Notes: a model not told the origin generated them from the letters alone. 13,856 nucleotides of DNA from CAYFPX01 sp964501915 (GCA_964501915.1 CAZCVP010000215.1:1-13856), one strand, 5' to 3'; positions 5,464 through 12,843 are shown, counted from the stretch's first letter. Program-made: numbers and translations.

Positions 5464-8400
5464 GTGTACCGGATACTCGCCTCTTCCACGCTCCTGCTCG
5501 CATCCTCCACGGCCTGGGCCGACGACGTGGGGGCCGACGCGGGCGGGCCCTACAGCGTCGACGCCGAGAGCACCGTGACCCTGGACGGCAGCGGGAGCAC
5601 GGCCGACGGGGACTGCGGCAGCCTGCAGTACCGCTGGGATACCGACGGCGATGGCGCCTACGACACCAGCTACTCCTCCTCCTCCTCCACCACCTTCGAC
5701 GCCGCCGGCTACGACGGTCCCGACAGCGTGACGGTGAAGCTCCAGATGAGGGGGGACTGCGACGGGGACATCAAGACCGACACGGACACCGGCACCGTGG
5801 GCATCGACAACGTGGACCCGGTCATCTCCGCCCTGGTCGTGCCGTCGGGCGGCGACGAAGGCAGCAGCGTCAAGCTCTCCGTCACAACCAGCGACGTGGA
5901 GGCGGCCGACAGCCTCACCGTGGCCTGGGACTTCGGGGACGGGAACACAGGCTCCGGCGACAGCACACGACACACCTGGGCGGACGACGGGACCTACTCC
6001 GTCACAGTCACCGTCACCGACGACGACGGGGGCAGCGCCACCGACTCGACCTCCATCCCGATCGCCAACGTCGCACCGAGCATCGACAGCTCCACCCTCC
6101 CCAGCTCCGGCGACGAGGGCGAGACGCTCAGCTTCAGCGCCAGGGCCAGCGACCCCGGTGACGACACCATCTCCTATGCCTGGGACTTCGGGGACGGCAA
6201 CGGGGCGTCCTCCAAGACGACCACCCACGCCTACGCCGACGAAGGCAGCTACACCGTGACGCTGACGGTCAGCGACGAGGACGGGGGCTCCACCAGCACC
6301 TCGGGCACGGTCACCGTCAGCAACGTGGCGCCGACCATCACCACCCTCACCGGGGACTCCACCGGAAGCGAGGGCGAGACCCTCTCCTGGCTCGTGACCA
6401 CCTCCGACGCCGGCAGCGCCGACACCGTCACGGTGACCTGGGACTTCGGGGACGGGACCACCTCGTCCGGCACCAGCAGCAGCCACAGCTACGACGAAGA
6501 CGGCACCTACACCGTCACCGTCACCGCCTGCGACGACGACGGAGACTGCACCTCCGACGCCCTGACCGTCACGGTGTCCAACGCTGCTCCGAGCATCACC
6601 TCGGTGAGCGGGGACACGAGCGGCGACGAGGGCAGCGCCCTCGGCTTCGCCTGCAGCGCCACGGACGCCGGGGTGACGGACACCCTGTCCTACTCGTGGG
6701 ACTTCGGAGACGGGAGCTCGGCCACCGGCACCAGCGCCTCCCACACCTACGGGGACGACGGGACCTTCGTGGTCACCTGTGAGGTGGTAGACGACGACGG
6801 CGGCACGGCCAGCGCCTCGATCTCGGCGGAGGTGGCCAACGTCGCCCCCACCCTGGAGGGCACGCCCGACACCCAGGTCCAGGAGGGCCAGGCCTACAGC
6901 TTCAGCCCGGCGGTGACGGACCCCGGGACCGACGACAGCCACGCATGGTCGGGCACGGTCCCCTCGGGGGCCACCCTCGACAGCGCCACCGGAGCCGTCG
7001 ACTGGGCCCCGGGCTGGGCGGACGTCGGCAGCCACTCCCTGGAGCTGGAGGTCACCGACGACGACGGCGACTCCGACTCGATCTCCTGGTCCCTCGAGGT
7101 CCTGATCCTCGACGAGGACGGCGACGGCATGAGCGACACCTGGGAGACCGAGAACGCCCTGGATCCCGGCGACGGGAGCGACGCCGCCGCGGACCCCGAC
7201 GGTGACGGGCGCACCAACGCCGAGGAGTTCGCCGTCGGCACCGATCCCGCGGCCTACGACGGCCCCTCCATCCCCGAGCTCTCCAGCCCCGGAGACGCCA
7301 GCGAGGTCACCGACCCGGCGGTGGACCTGGTCGTCTTCAACGCGGAGAGTCCCGTCGGCGAAGACCTGCTCTACGACTTCGAGATCTTCGAAGACGAGGC
7401 GATGAGCGTGTGGGTCGCGTCGGCCTCCGGCCTGTCCGAGGGCGCCTCTGGAGAGACCTCCTGGACCGTCGATGGGACCCTGGTGGAGAACACCTCCTAC
7501 TGGTGGTGGGCCTCGGCCAGCGACGCCTACACCTCGAGCGGGTGGAGCGACACCTGGAGCTTCTTCTACAACACGGAGAACGAGGCCCCCGGAGCGCCGG
7601 GCATCAACGCCCCCTTCGAAGGCTCCACGGTGGCCGTGCTCTCCCCGACCCTGGTGCTGGACGAGGCCTCGGACCCGGACGGGGACGCCCTGACCTACTC
7701 CTTCGTCCTCACCGATGCCGACGGAGCCGAGGTGGACTCCACCTCGAGCATCAGCGGCGATGGCTCCACCGCGAGCTGGACCCCGGACGGTCTCCTGGGC
7801 GAAGGGGAGACCTGGTGCTGGTACGGGTTCGCCACCGATGACGAGGGCCTCGAGGGTGAGCTGAGCGAGACCGCCTGCTTCTTCACGGACACCGACAACG
7901 CGGCCCCCAGCGCCCCCACCCTCCTGGCCCCCGAGGAAGGGCTGGCCGTCGCCACCCTGACCCCCGAGATCGCCGTGCTCGACGGGGTGGACCCGGAGGG
8001 CCGAGCCGTCGTGCACGTCTTCGAGCTGGACACCGACGCCAGCTACGGCTCCGACGCGCACCAGACCGCCACCCTGGACTCCGGGGAGGACGGCACCACC
8101 ACCTGGATCCCCGACGCACTGGTCGACAACGCCTGGTACCACGTGCGGGTGCTGGCGAGCGACGGCGGAGCGTACAGCGACTGGGAGGAGGGCACCTTCT
8201 TCGTCGACACCGAGAACGAGGCCCCGTCGGTCCCCACCCTGCGCAGTCCGGTCGACGGCGCGGCCTTCGCGGACGGCGAGAGCCTGGAGGTGGTCAACAG
8301 CACCGACCCCGACGGCGACCTGCTGAGCTACGACTTCCTCGTCCTCGACTCGGACGGTGCCACGGTCCAGGAGGTGGCGGGCATCGAAGAAGACCCCGCC

Positions 8401-8748
8401 GGCACGACCACCTGGGCCCCCGACGCCCTGGACGTGGGCAGCTATCGCTGGTCGGCCCGCGCCACGGACGAGGTCGGCCTCGCCAGCGACTGGGCGGAGG
8501 AGCAGGACTTCGTGGTGGGCAGCGGTGACCCCGGAGACACGGGAGACACGGGAGAAGCAGGAGACACGGGAGACACCGCGACCCCCGGCGACACCGAAGA
8601 CCTCGACGACACCGGTGTCGACGGCACGCCGGAGACCTGGGCCGAGGGCTGTGGCTGCTCGGCGTCCTCCCCGGGCTCGACCCCGGCGGGCCTGGGCCTG
8701 CTCGGGATGTTGATCGGGCTGGTGAGGCTCCGGCGGCGGCACGGCTGA
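5464..8748 (+). CDS. Large exported PKD/Fn3-repeat surface protein with MYXO-CTERM-like tag
   Basis: 1094 aa. GTG start with GAAGG (5454-5458) five bases upstream. A signal peptide covers residues 1 to about 20 (MYRILASSTLLLASSTAWA). Five PKD domains follow at roughly 24-118, 120-205, 206-291, 292-377 and 378-463. The last four carry the hallmark WDFGDG; the first has the variant RWDTDGDGAYDT. An Ig/cadherin-like domain (464-548) comes next, then a thrombospondin-3-like calcium-binding stretch (550-600, DEDGDGMSDTWE and DPDGDGRTNAEEFAVGTDP). Four Fn3-like repeats of about 100 residues (600-1019) are each introduced by a P-x-x-P-x-L/I-x-x-P motif. A GDT-rich linker (1020-1060) leads to GCGCS (1062-1066), a hydrophobic segment and RLRRRHG. 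This tail matches the MYXO-CTERM sorting signal, implying Cys-dependent processing and anchoring at the outer surface. No enzymatic domain is seen, so a structural or adhesive role is likely. The acidic, Asp/Ser/Thr-rich composition suits an extracellular calcium-binding protein. Expression is probably controlled by the sigma-54 promoter just upstream. Confidence 0.92.
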   Translation: MYRILASSTLLLASSTAWADDVGADAGGPYSVDAESTVTLDGSGSTADGDCGSLQYRWDTDGDGAYDTSYSSSSSTTFDAAGYDGPDSVTVKLQMRGDCDGDIKTDTDTGTVGIDNVDPVISALVVPSGGDEGSSVKLSVTTSDVEAADSLTVAWDFGDGNTGSGDSTRHTWADDGTYSVTVTVTDDDGGSATDSTSIPIANVAPSIDSSTLPSSGDEGETLSFSARASDPGDDTISYAWDFGDGNGASSKTTTHAYADEGSYTVTLTVSDEDGGSTSTSGTVTVSNVAPTITTLTGDSTGSEGETLSWLVTTSDAGSADTVTVTWDFGDGTTSSGTSSSHSYDEDGTYTVTVTACDDDGDCTSDALTVTVSNAAPSITSVSGDTSGDEGSALGFACSATDAGVTDTLSYSWDFGDGSSATGTSASHTYGDDGTFVVTCEVVDDDGGTASASISAEVANVAPTLEGTPDTQVQEGQAYSFSPAVTDPGTDDSHAWSGTVPSGATLDSATGAVDWAPGWADVGSHSLELEVTDDDGDSDSISWSLEVLILDEDGDGMSDTWETENALDPGDGSDAAADPDGDGRTNAEEFAVGTDPAAYDGPSIPELSSPGDASEVTDPAVDLVVFNAESPVGEDLLYDFEIFEDEAMSVWVASASGLSEGASGETSWTVDGTLVENTSYWWWASASDAYTSSGWSDTWSFFYNTENEAPGAPGINAPFEGSTVAVLSPTLVLDEASDPDGDALTYSFVLTDADGAEVDSTSSISGDGSTASWTPDGLLGEGETWCWYGFATDDEGLEGELSETACFFTDTDNAAPSAPTLLAPEEGLAVATLTPEIAVLDGVDPEGRAVVHVFELDTDASYGSDAHQTATLDSGEDGTTTWIPDALVDNAWYHVRVLASDGGAYSDWEEGTFFVDTENEAPSVPTLRSPVDGAAFADGESLEVVNSTDPDGDLLSYDFLVLDSDGATVQEVAGIEEDPAGTTTWAPDALDVGSYRWSARATDEVGLASDWAEEQDFVVGSGDPGDTGDTGEAGDTGDTATPGDTEDLDDTGVDGTPETWAEGCGCSASSPGSTPAGLGLLGMLIGLVRLRRRHG
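8533..8577 (+). repeat. Five-copy 9-bp tandem repeat encoding GDT
   Basis: Five consecutive 9-base units with the pattern GGAGACACG (the third unit is GGAGAAGCA, the last ends in C). They encode GDT-GDT-GEA-GDT-GDT in the linker between the last Fn3-like repeat and the C-terminal sorting tag. Because the unit is a multiple of three, copy-number change would alter linker length without breaking the frame. Confidence 0.85.
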
Positions 8749-8843
8749 CTCGGGGATCGGGGGCTTCCGGACGTCGCCGCCGAAGCGTAGAGCAGGTGAC
8801 GGGCTCGCGGGGGCAGGCGGGTGGTCCTGGTTAGACCCGGGCC

Positions 8844-9980
8844 ATGCGCCACCTCGGCACCCACTGGATCGCCCGAGCACGGGGCTGCCCGAGGGCCGGG
8901 CTCGCGGACCCCGACCGGGTCTCGGCCTGCCTCCGGGAGCTGCCCGACGCGCTCGGACTCACCCGGATCGGTGAGCCGCTGGTCCACGTGCGGCCCGACG
9001 GGCTGGCTGGGGTGGTGCTCCTGAGCGAGTCCCACGCCTCGGTCCACACCTCGCCGGCCGAAGGCACGCTCTACGCCGACATCTTCTCCTGCTCTCCCTT
9101 CGACCCCGACGGGGCGGAGCACATCGTGCGTCGGACCTTCGAACCCGCCGACCTGGACACCCAGCTCCTCGATCGCGGCTCAGCGGCCCCGACGGGACTT
9201 CGGGAGCTTCCCGGCGGACGCCGGACCCTGCTGGGCACCCCCCGTAGCGGCGGAGTGACCCTCGACCTGGAGGTCGACCGGATCGTCTTCGAGAGCCGCT
9301 CGGACCACCAGCACCTGCTCGTGGTGGACACGATCCGCCACGGACGCGCCCTCTACCTGGACGGCGTCCTGCAGTCCGCCACCGCCGACGAGGGCGACTA
9401 CCACCGGGCGCTGGTGCACCCTGCCCTGTGTGCCCATCCGGCCCCGCGCTCGGTGCTGATCGGAGGCGGTGGAGAAGGGGCCGTGGCCCGGGAGGTCCTG
9501 CGGCACGACCGCGTGGAGCGGGTCCTGATGGTCGACTTCGACCGCCAGGTGGTGGACGCCTGCCAGGCCTACCTGCCCGGACTGGGTGCCTGGGACGACC
9601 CGAGGCTCCAGGTGCGCCACCGGGACTTCCTCGGAACCGTCGCCGAGACCCCGGGAAGCTGGGACGTGGTGCTGGTGGACCTCACGGACGACGGGCTGGA
9701 ACCCGCCCTCGGCCCCGACGCCCTGCGGACCGTCGAGCGCTCCCTCGCACCCGGAGGCGTGGTGGCCTTCGGGTTGGGCCCATCGACCGATCCGGCGGCC
9801 CTGACCAGGGTCCGCGTGGTGTTCGAGGAGGCCCTGCCCTACTCCCGGTGGATCGAGAGCCACGGGCGACACTGGACCTTCGTGGTGTCACGCCCCCCCC
9901 AGCGGCCCCTCGCGCCCTGGTCGACCGACACCTGGGCCGGGCTGACCTGGGCGCCCGAGCCGGGGGCGACATGGCGCTGA
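8844..9980 (+). CDS. speD-speE: SpeD-SpeE fusion: AdoMet decarboxylase plus spermidine synthase
   Basis: 378 aa. The N-terminal domain (1 to about 115) is a prokaryotic S-adenosylmethionine decarboxylase. It opens LGTHWIARARGC and has the self-cleavage motif SESHASVHTSP, with Glu62-Ser63 (Ser63 becomes the pyruvoyl group), His68 and, in DIFSC, Cys83. These are the exact positions of the Thermotoga-type enzyme. Family members usually have HTWPE, and here it is HTSPA. The C-terminal domain (about 140-350) is a spermidine synthase-like aminopropyltransferase: YLDGVLQSATADEGDYHRAL (Gln177, Asp182, Glu183, Tyr186, His187), LIGGGGEGAVAREVL (205-219), VDFD (230-233) and VDLTDD (278-283). The last two are slightly off the usual EID and DXXDP. 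One chain would make decarboxylated AdoMet and transfer its aminopropyl group to putrescine or another diamine. ATG 8844 has no strong ribosome site, but it gives the correct family N-terminus. The stop overlaps the next gene by 10 bp. Confidence 0.88.
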   Translation: MRHLGTHWIARARGCPRAGLADPDRVSACLRELPDALGLTRIGEPLVHVRPDGLAGVVLLSESHASVHTSPAEGTLYADIFSCSPFDPDGAEHIVRRTFEPADLDTQLLDRGSAAPTGLRELPGGRRTLLGTPRSGGVTLDLEVDRIVFESRSDHQHLLVVDTIRHGRALYLDGVLQSATADEGDYHRALVHPALCAHPAPRSVLIGGGGEGAVAREVLRHDRVERVLMVDFDRQVVDACQAYLPGLGAWDDPRLQVRHRDFLGTVAETPGSWDVVLVDLTDDGLEPALGPDALRTVERSLAPGGVVAFGLGPSTDPAALTRVRVVFEEALPYSRWIESHGRHWTFVVSRPPQRPLAPWSTDTWAGLTWAPEPGATWR

Positions 9981-10912
9981 GCCCGTGCTCCGGCGTGTTC
10001 GTGGCCCGGGAACCCGACAGGGACCTGGCGCGGGCACTGGAGCTGCTGGGGCTGCCCGCCGGCGAAGACCGGATCCAGCGCTTCGAGCCCCAGGGCACCT
10101 CCTGGGTACGCCGGACCGGGGGAGCCTGGGCCGCGCTGCACACCTGGCCCGAGCAGGCCCTGGTGACCGTGGACGTCTACCGCGACGAGCCCGCCTCGCT
10201 GGACGCCCTGGAGGCCCTGGGCTGGCGCCCGGCCGCGGCCCCCCTCGAGCTGTCGGACGGCTGGCGCGGGGGGCGACGCCACGCCTACCGCCTCTCACGG
10301 GTGCTGGAGCGCCACGACAGCCCCCGGCAGCGGATCGTCCTGGGCGAAGGGCCGGGCCTGGGGCGCTGCCTCTTCCTCGACGACCGTCTGCACCTCTGTG
10401 AGCGCGACGCTCCCCTGTGGCACCAGGCGCTGGCCATGCCCGCCCTGGCCGCCCACCCGTCGCCCCGCAGCGTGCTGGTCTGGGGTGGCGACACGGGCGG
10501 TGTGGCCGCAGAGGTCCTGTCGACACCGGGCGTCGAGCGCGTCCACGTGGTGCCGGCCGATCCGGTGCTGGTCCGGCTCGCTCGCGCACACCTGCCCACC
10601 TGGCACCGGGGCGTCTTCGAGGACGCTCGCCTGACCGTGGGCCCCCTTCCCGACCGCTCAGGCTGGGACGTGGCCCTCGTCGAGGGTCCCCGTCCCCAGG
10701 CGCTGCCGCCGACCGAGGTGGCCGCCTGGATCGGCACCGGGGTGATCGACTACCGGGTCGAACAGGCCGGAGCGGGCCGGTCCCGTGGACTCACCGTGAC
10801 GGCGCCGCCCCACCGGGATCTGGAGCGACGCTCCCACTGGAGCAAGGGCCTCTGGGAGCGCATGCGGGCGCTGGCCAGAGGGGCTGAAGGACGTCACCCC
10901 GACGAGCGGTAG
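9971..10912 (+). CDS. Catalytically dead SpeD-SpeE paralogue, prozyme-like
   Basis: 313 aa from ATG 9971, overlapping the preceding gene by 10 bp. An open frame reaching back to 9428 is only a shadow of that gene. The layout copies the neighbour. A SpeD-like region contains FEPQGTSWV and GAWAALHTWPEQALVTVDVY. A SpeE-like region contains CLFLDDRLHLCERDAPLWHQ and SVLVWGGDTGGVAAEVL. Aligning HTWP with the neighbour's HTSP puts Ala52 where the pyruvoyl Ser63 should be, Gly51 for Glu62, Trp53 for His64 and Asp72 for Cys83. The decarboxylase cannot self-process. In the synthase half, the Gln of LDGXXQ becomes His, the DEXXYH block becomes RDAPLWH, the acidic substrate-binding block reads VPAD instead of VDFD, and the DXXDD loop is replaced by VEGPRP. 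Both halves look inactive yet the frame is intact. It probably acts as a non-catalytic partner, regulator or structural subunit of the first enzyme. This is inference. Confidence 0.8.
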   Translation: MALSPCSGVFVAREPDRDLARALELLGLPAGEDRIQRFEPQGTSWVRRTGGAWAALHTWPEQALVTVDVYRDEPASLDALEALGWRPAAAPLELSDGWRGGRRHAYRLSRVLERHDSPRQRIVLGEGPGLGRCLFLDDRLHLCERDAPLWHQALAMPALAAHPSPRSVLVWGGDTGGVAAEVLSTPGVERVHVVPADPVLVRLARAHLPTWHRGVFEDARLTVGPLPDRSGWDVALVEGPRPQALPPTEVAAWIGTGVIDYRVEQAGAGRSRGLTVTAPPHRDLERRSHWSKGLWERMRALARGAEGRHPDER

Positions 10913-11550
10913 ACCTCGTCCAGCGGGTAGCCGCCGAGCGCCACCCGGCCCTCGGACACCAGGCGGAAGTCCGCATCGTCCAGGCGGCCCTGGTTGTCGT
11001 CGAGGAACTGCGTTCCGAACTCGGCCACCAGCAGCCACTGGCGGTCCCGGTGGTAGTCCTCGAGCTCTTCGAGCTGGGACGGGGAGAGGTGGGGGGCCAA
11101 CAGCTCGATGAGGCGCCGGGCGATCCGTGGATGGTCGGCCCAGCCCACCACCGCCCCGTCGAAGCGATGCGGCCCCTGGGGTCGCGGAGCGGGCTGGGCA
11201 GCGTCGCGGCCGATGCGCGAGGCCGCCGCGGCGGGCGAGATGGAGAAGGCCGCGAGAGCCGAGATGTCGGTGTGGACCACCTCCCCGGCGACGTTGTGGA
11301 GCTCCAGCGTCCCCGGTGGGAGGTCGTGGCCCACCGGTACGGCGAAGAAGGCTCGACGGTGGGTGGGGAACCAGATCACCGTGGCCGGGGAGGGGCGGAC
11401 CCGCAGGCGCTCCACGGCCTCGACGGCGGTAGCCAGGTCCGCTCCCGTGACCTCGCGACACCGCCGCACGGCGGCGATCTTCAGGCCGCGGGCCACCAGG
11501 TCGGTGAGTTCGGCCTCCAGGCCCTCGGGGAGGTTGAGCTTCGCAGCCAT
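10894..11550 (-). CDS. Unknown protein with L7/L12-like N-terminal segment
   Basis: About 218 aa from ATG 11550. An upstream ATG at 11589 would add 13 poorly conserved-looking residues; I prefer MAAKLNLPEGLEAELTDLV as the start, although GGAG lies only two bases before it. Residues 10-50 (VARGLKIAAVRRCREVTGAD, then LATAVEAVERL) resemble the C-terminal fold of ribosomal protein L7/L12. That helix-turn-helix-like module is found in many stand-alone or N-terminal contexts (family pattern KIEAIKLVREVTGLGLKEAK). The rest has a strand-rich section (SPATVIWFPTHRRAFFAVPV) and helices (IARRLIELLAPHLSPSQLEEL), with a C-terminus ending in the tail GGYPLDEVYRSSG. No catalytic motif was seen. The product is cytoplasmic. 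Its 3' end overlaps the convergent dead speD-speE gene by 19 bp. An earlier start would slightly narrow the gap to the divergent gene at 11607. Confidence 0.75.
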   Translation of the reverse strand: MAAKLNLPEGLEAELTDLVARGLKIAAVRRCREVTGADLATAVEAVERLRVRPSPATVIWFPTHRRAFFAVPVGHDLPPGTLELHNVAGEVVHTDISALAAFSISPAAAASRIGRDAAQPAPRPQGPHRFDGAVVGWADHPRIARRLIELLAPHLSPSQLEELEDYHRDRQWLLVAEFGTQFLDDNQGRLDDADFRLVSEGRVALGGYPLDEVYRSSG

Positions 11551-11606
11551 GACTCCGGCTATCCCCGACCCTGCCAGCCGTCCCGCCATGGAATACGGTG
11601 AGGACG

Positions 11607-11945
11607 ATGAGCAAGCCGGACTGTAGCTGCCTGAGCGCCGGACCCCGCCAGGGGGCCCGCACCCGGACCTTCGTCGGCGTGGATCGCACCAACGGTCGCT
11701 ACGGAGACGTGGTCACCTGGACCTGCACCGTGTGCTCGAGGCAGTGGCTGCACTACGCCGTCGAGTACGAGGGCTTCAGCCGCTCCGGGCGGTGGTTCAA
11801 GGGCATCGTGCCCGCAGGTCACGGACCGATCGAGGCCGAGGGCGCGGTCGAGCTGCTCGCCCGACTTCCGTGGTACCTGGCCGGCGGCTCCTTCTTCGGC
11901 GGGGGAGTCCACCGCACGCAGGGAGCACCGGCCGTCGACCTGTAG
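11607..11945 (+). CDS. Small Cys-motif (zinc-ribbon-like) protein, unknown function
   Basis: 112 aa from ATG 11607, with GAGG four to seven bases upstream; a GTG at 11598 would add three residues. The protein begins MSKPDCSCLSAGPR and has a second pair in TWTCTVCSRQWLHYAVEYEG. This makes a CXC...CXXC set that could bind zinc as a small ribbon. The middle is aromatic rich (EGFSRSGRWFKGIVPAGH), and the end contains ARLPWYLAGGSFFGGGVHR. It looks like a compact cytoplasmic metal-binding or nucleic-acid/protein-interaction domain. I know no named family for it. It diverges from the 10894-11550 gene and converges with the 11957-12463 gene with an 11-bp gap. Confidence 0.7.
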   Translation: MSKPDCSCLSAGPRQGARTRTFVGVDRTNGRYGDVVTWTCTVCSRQWLHYAVEYEGFSRSGRWFKGIVPAGHGPIEAEGAVELLARLPWYLAGGSFFGGGVHRTQGAPAVDL

Positions 11946-11956
11946 GGACCCGAGGC

Positions 11957-12463
11957 TCACGTCCGGCTGGCCCGGGTGATCTCGGCCACCAGGTGGGCCA
12001 CGGCGTGGGCCAGCTCCGGGACCTCCCGGAAGTCCGGCCCCATCTCCAGGACGAGCGCCCCCTTGAAGGAGCGGAAGCCCGGGACCTTCAGCCAGCGCTC
12101 GAGGGTCTGGACGGCCTCGGGATCCAGTCCGGCGAGCCAGCCCACGGTGCCCGCCCGAACGGCCCGCTTGTCCAGCTCGAACATCGGGTTCGCCGGGTGG
12201 CGCACGGCGAGCCGCGGCAGCCCGGACCTCAGGGACACCTCGACCTGGACCACGCACCCCTCCAGCTCGCCCTGGAGCCCGCCGAGCACACCCCACCCGG
12301 TGACCCCCAGCCGGAACCCGGTGACCTGCGCGACGTGCTGCATGCCCGCGACCAGGCGGCCCTCCCGGCGGCGCCGGGCCCAGCGCATCGGCAGGACCAG
12401 CAGCACGACGAAGAGGACGACCCCCGCGGCCATCCACAGCAACATCACCCAGGCTTCGCTCAC
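11957..12463 (-). CDS. Single-pass membrane protein, unknown function
   Basis: 168 aa with a GTG start at 12463 that overlaps the upstream gene's TGA as GTGA, so translation is probably coupled. An N-terminal membrane helix (about residues 5-26, VMLLWMAAGVVLFVVLLVLP) is followed by a strongly basic stretch (MRWARRRREGRLV). By the positive-inside rule this puts the roughly 130-residue remainder in the cytoplasm. That domain is mixed strand and helix: VAQVTGFRLGVTGWGVLGGL, then EGCVVQVEVSLRSGLPRLAV and WLKVPGFRSFKGALVLEMGP. It shows no enzyme motif that I recognise. The gene pairs with the unknown protein immediately upstream, so the two likely act in one process. Confidence 0.75.
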   Translation of the reverse strand: MSEAWVMLLWMAAGVVLFVVLLVLPMRWARRRREGRLVAGMQHVAQVTGFRLGVTGWGVLGGLQGELEGCVVQVEVSLRSGLPRLAVRHPANPMFELDKRAVRAGTVGWLAGLDPEAVQTLERWLKVPGFRSFKGALVLEMGPDFREVPELAHAVAHLVAEITRASRT

Positions 12464-12843
12464 GGCCCCTGGCTCAGGAGGTGTCGGACGACGAGGTAGG
12501 GTCGCGGGAACCAGGCCCAGCGGTCCTCGAAGGCCACCAGTCCGTCGAAGGCCATGCCCAGAGGCTGCCCGACCGCGGTGTACTTCCAGCAGATCCAGAT
12601 CGGGTCCGGGCGCAGGTAGTCAGCCACCTGGCGGTAGCCTCCGGGAAAGCCGTGCGCGGCCGGCGTCTCCAGGCCGAACTCAAGGCCCCGGGCCACGCGC
12701 ACCCGCACCTGGACCTGGTGGCGCTTGGCCCGGATCATCGGCGGCTTCTCCCAGATCCGGTCGTAGGCGCCCTGGGCACCGGCGAGGACCCGCGGATCGA
12801 AGAGCTGCTCGCAGTCCCCCGGGCGGGGTCGGAGGGACTCCAT
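12460..12843 (-). CDS. Unknown cytoplasmic protein, first of a GTGA-coupled pair
   Basis: 127 aa from ATG 12843. A GTG at 12873 would give 137 aa, and neither start has a strong ribosome site (GAGG lies only two bases before the ATG). The protein begins MESLRPRPGDCEQLFDPRVL and continues with KPPMIRAKRHQVQVRVRVAR. A Trp/Tyr-rich end follows (DPIWICWKYTAVGQPLGMAF, RWAWFPRPYLVVRHL). It is probably a small alpha/beta protein without signal peptide or membrane helix; no family was recognised. Its TGA overlaps the GTG of the membrane protein downstream. Its start codon lies on the same CATG as the start of the divergent plus-strand gene, so the two transcription units must place their promoters inside each other's coding sequence if both starts are right. 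Confidence 0.68.
   Translation of the reverse strand: MESLRPRPGDCEQLFDPRVLAGAQGAYDRIWEKPPMIRAKRHQVQVRVRVARGLEFGLETPAAHGFPGGYRQVADYLRPDPIWICWKYTAVGQPLGMAFDGLVAFEDRWAWFPRPYLVVRHLLSQGP
12831..12835 (+). promoter_or_regulatory. Shine-Dalgarno for the gene starting at 12842
   Basis: GGAGG followed by six bases and ATG at 12842. It is a strong match and supports the plus-strand start. The plus-strand ATG and the minus-strand ATG (12843) share the CATG at 12841-12844, so this site also lies inside the oppositely oriented coding region. Confidence 0.6.

Noticed and set aside
8533..8577. CRISPR-like repeat
   Set aside because: The units are 9 bp, directly adjacent, without spacers, and translate in frame as GDT inside a clear coding region.
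8764..8790. GCTTC...GAAGC hairpin after the PKD gene as terminator
   Set aside because: Only a five-base stem is certain and no T tract follows. Possible, but not supportable.
4444..8880. A 1478-residue open frame on the minus strand
   Set aside because: Over 5464-8748 it is the antisense of the PKD protein and is made of Gly/Val/Arg/Ala strings with no domain. Only its last part (about 4886-5260) looks like protein, and that is listed as a peptidase fragment.
9428..9970. Upstream extension of the second polyamine gene
   Set aside because: This part is the out-of-frame shadow of the first SpeD-SpeE gene. The family N-terminus begins at the ATG 9971.
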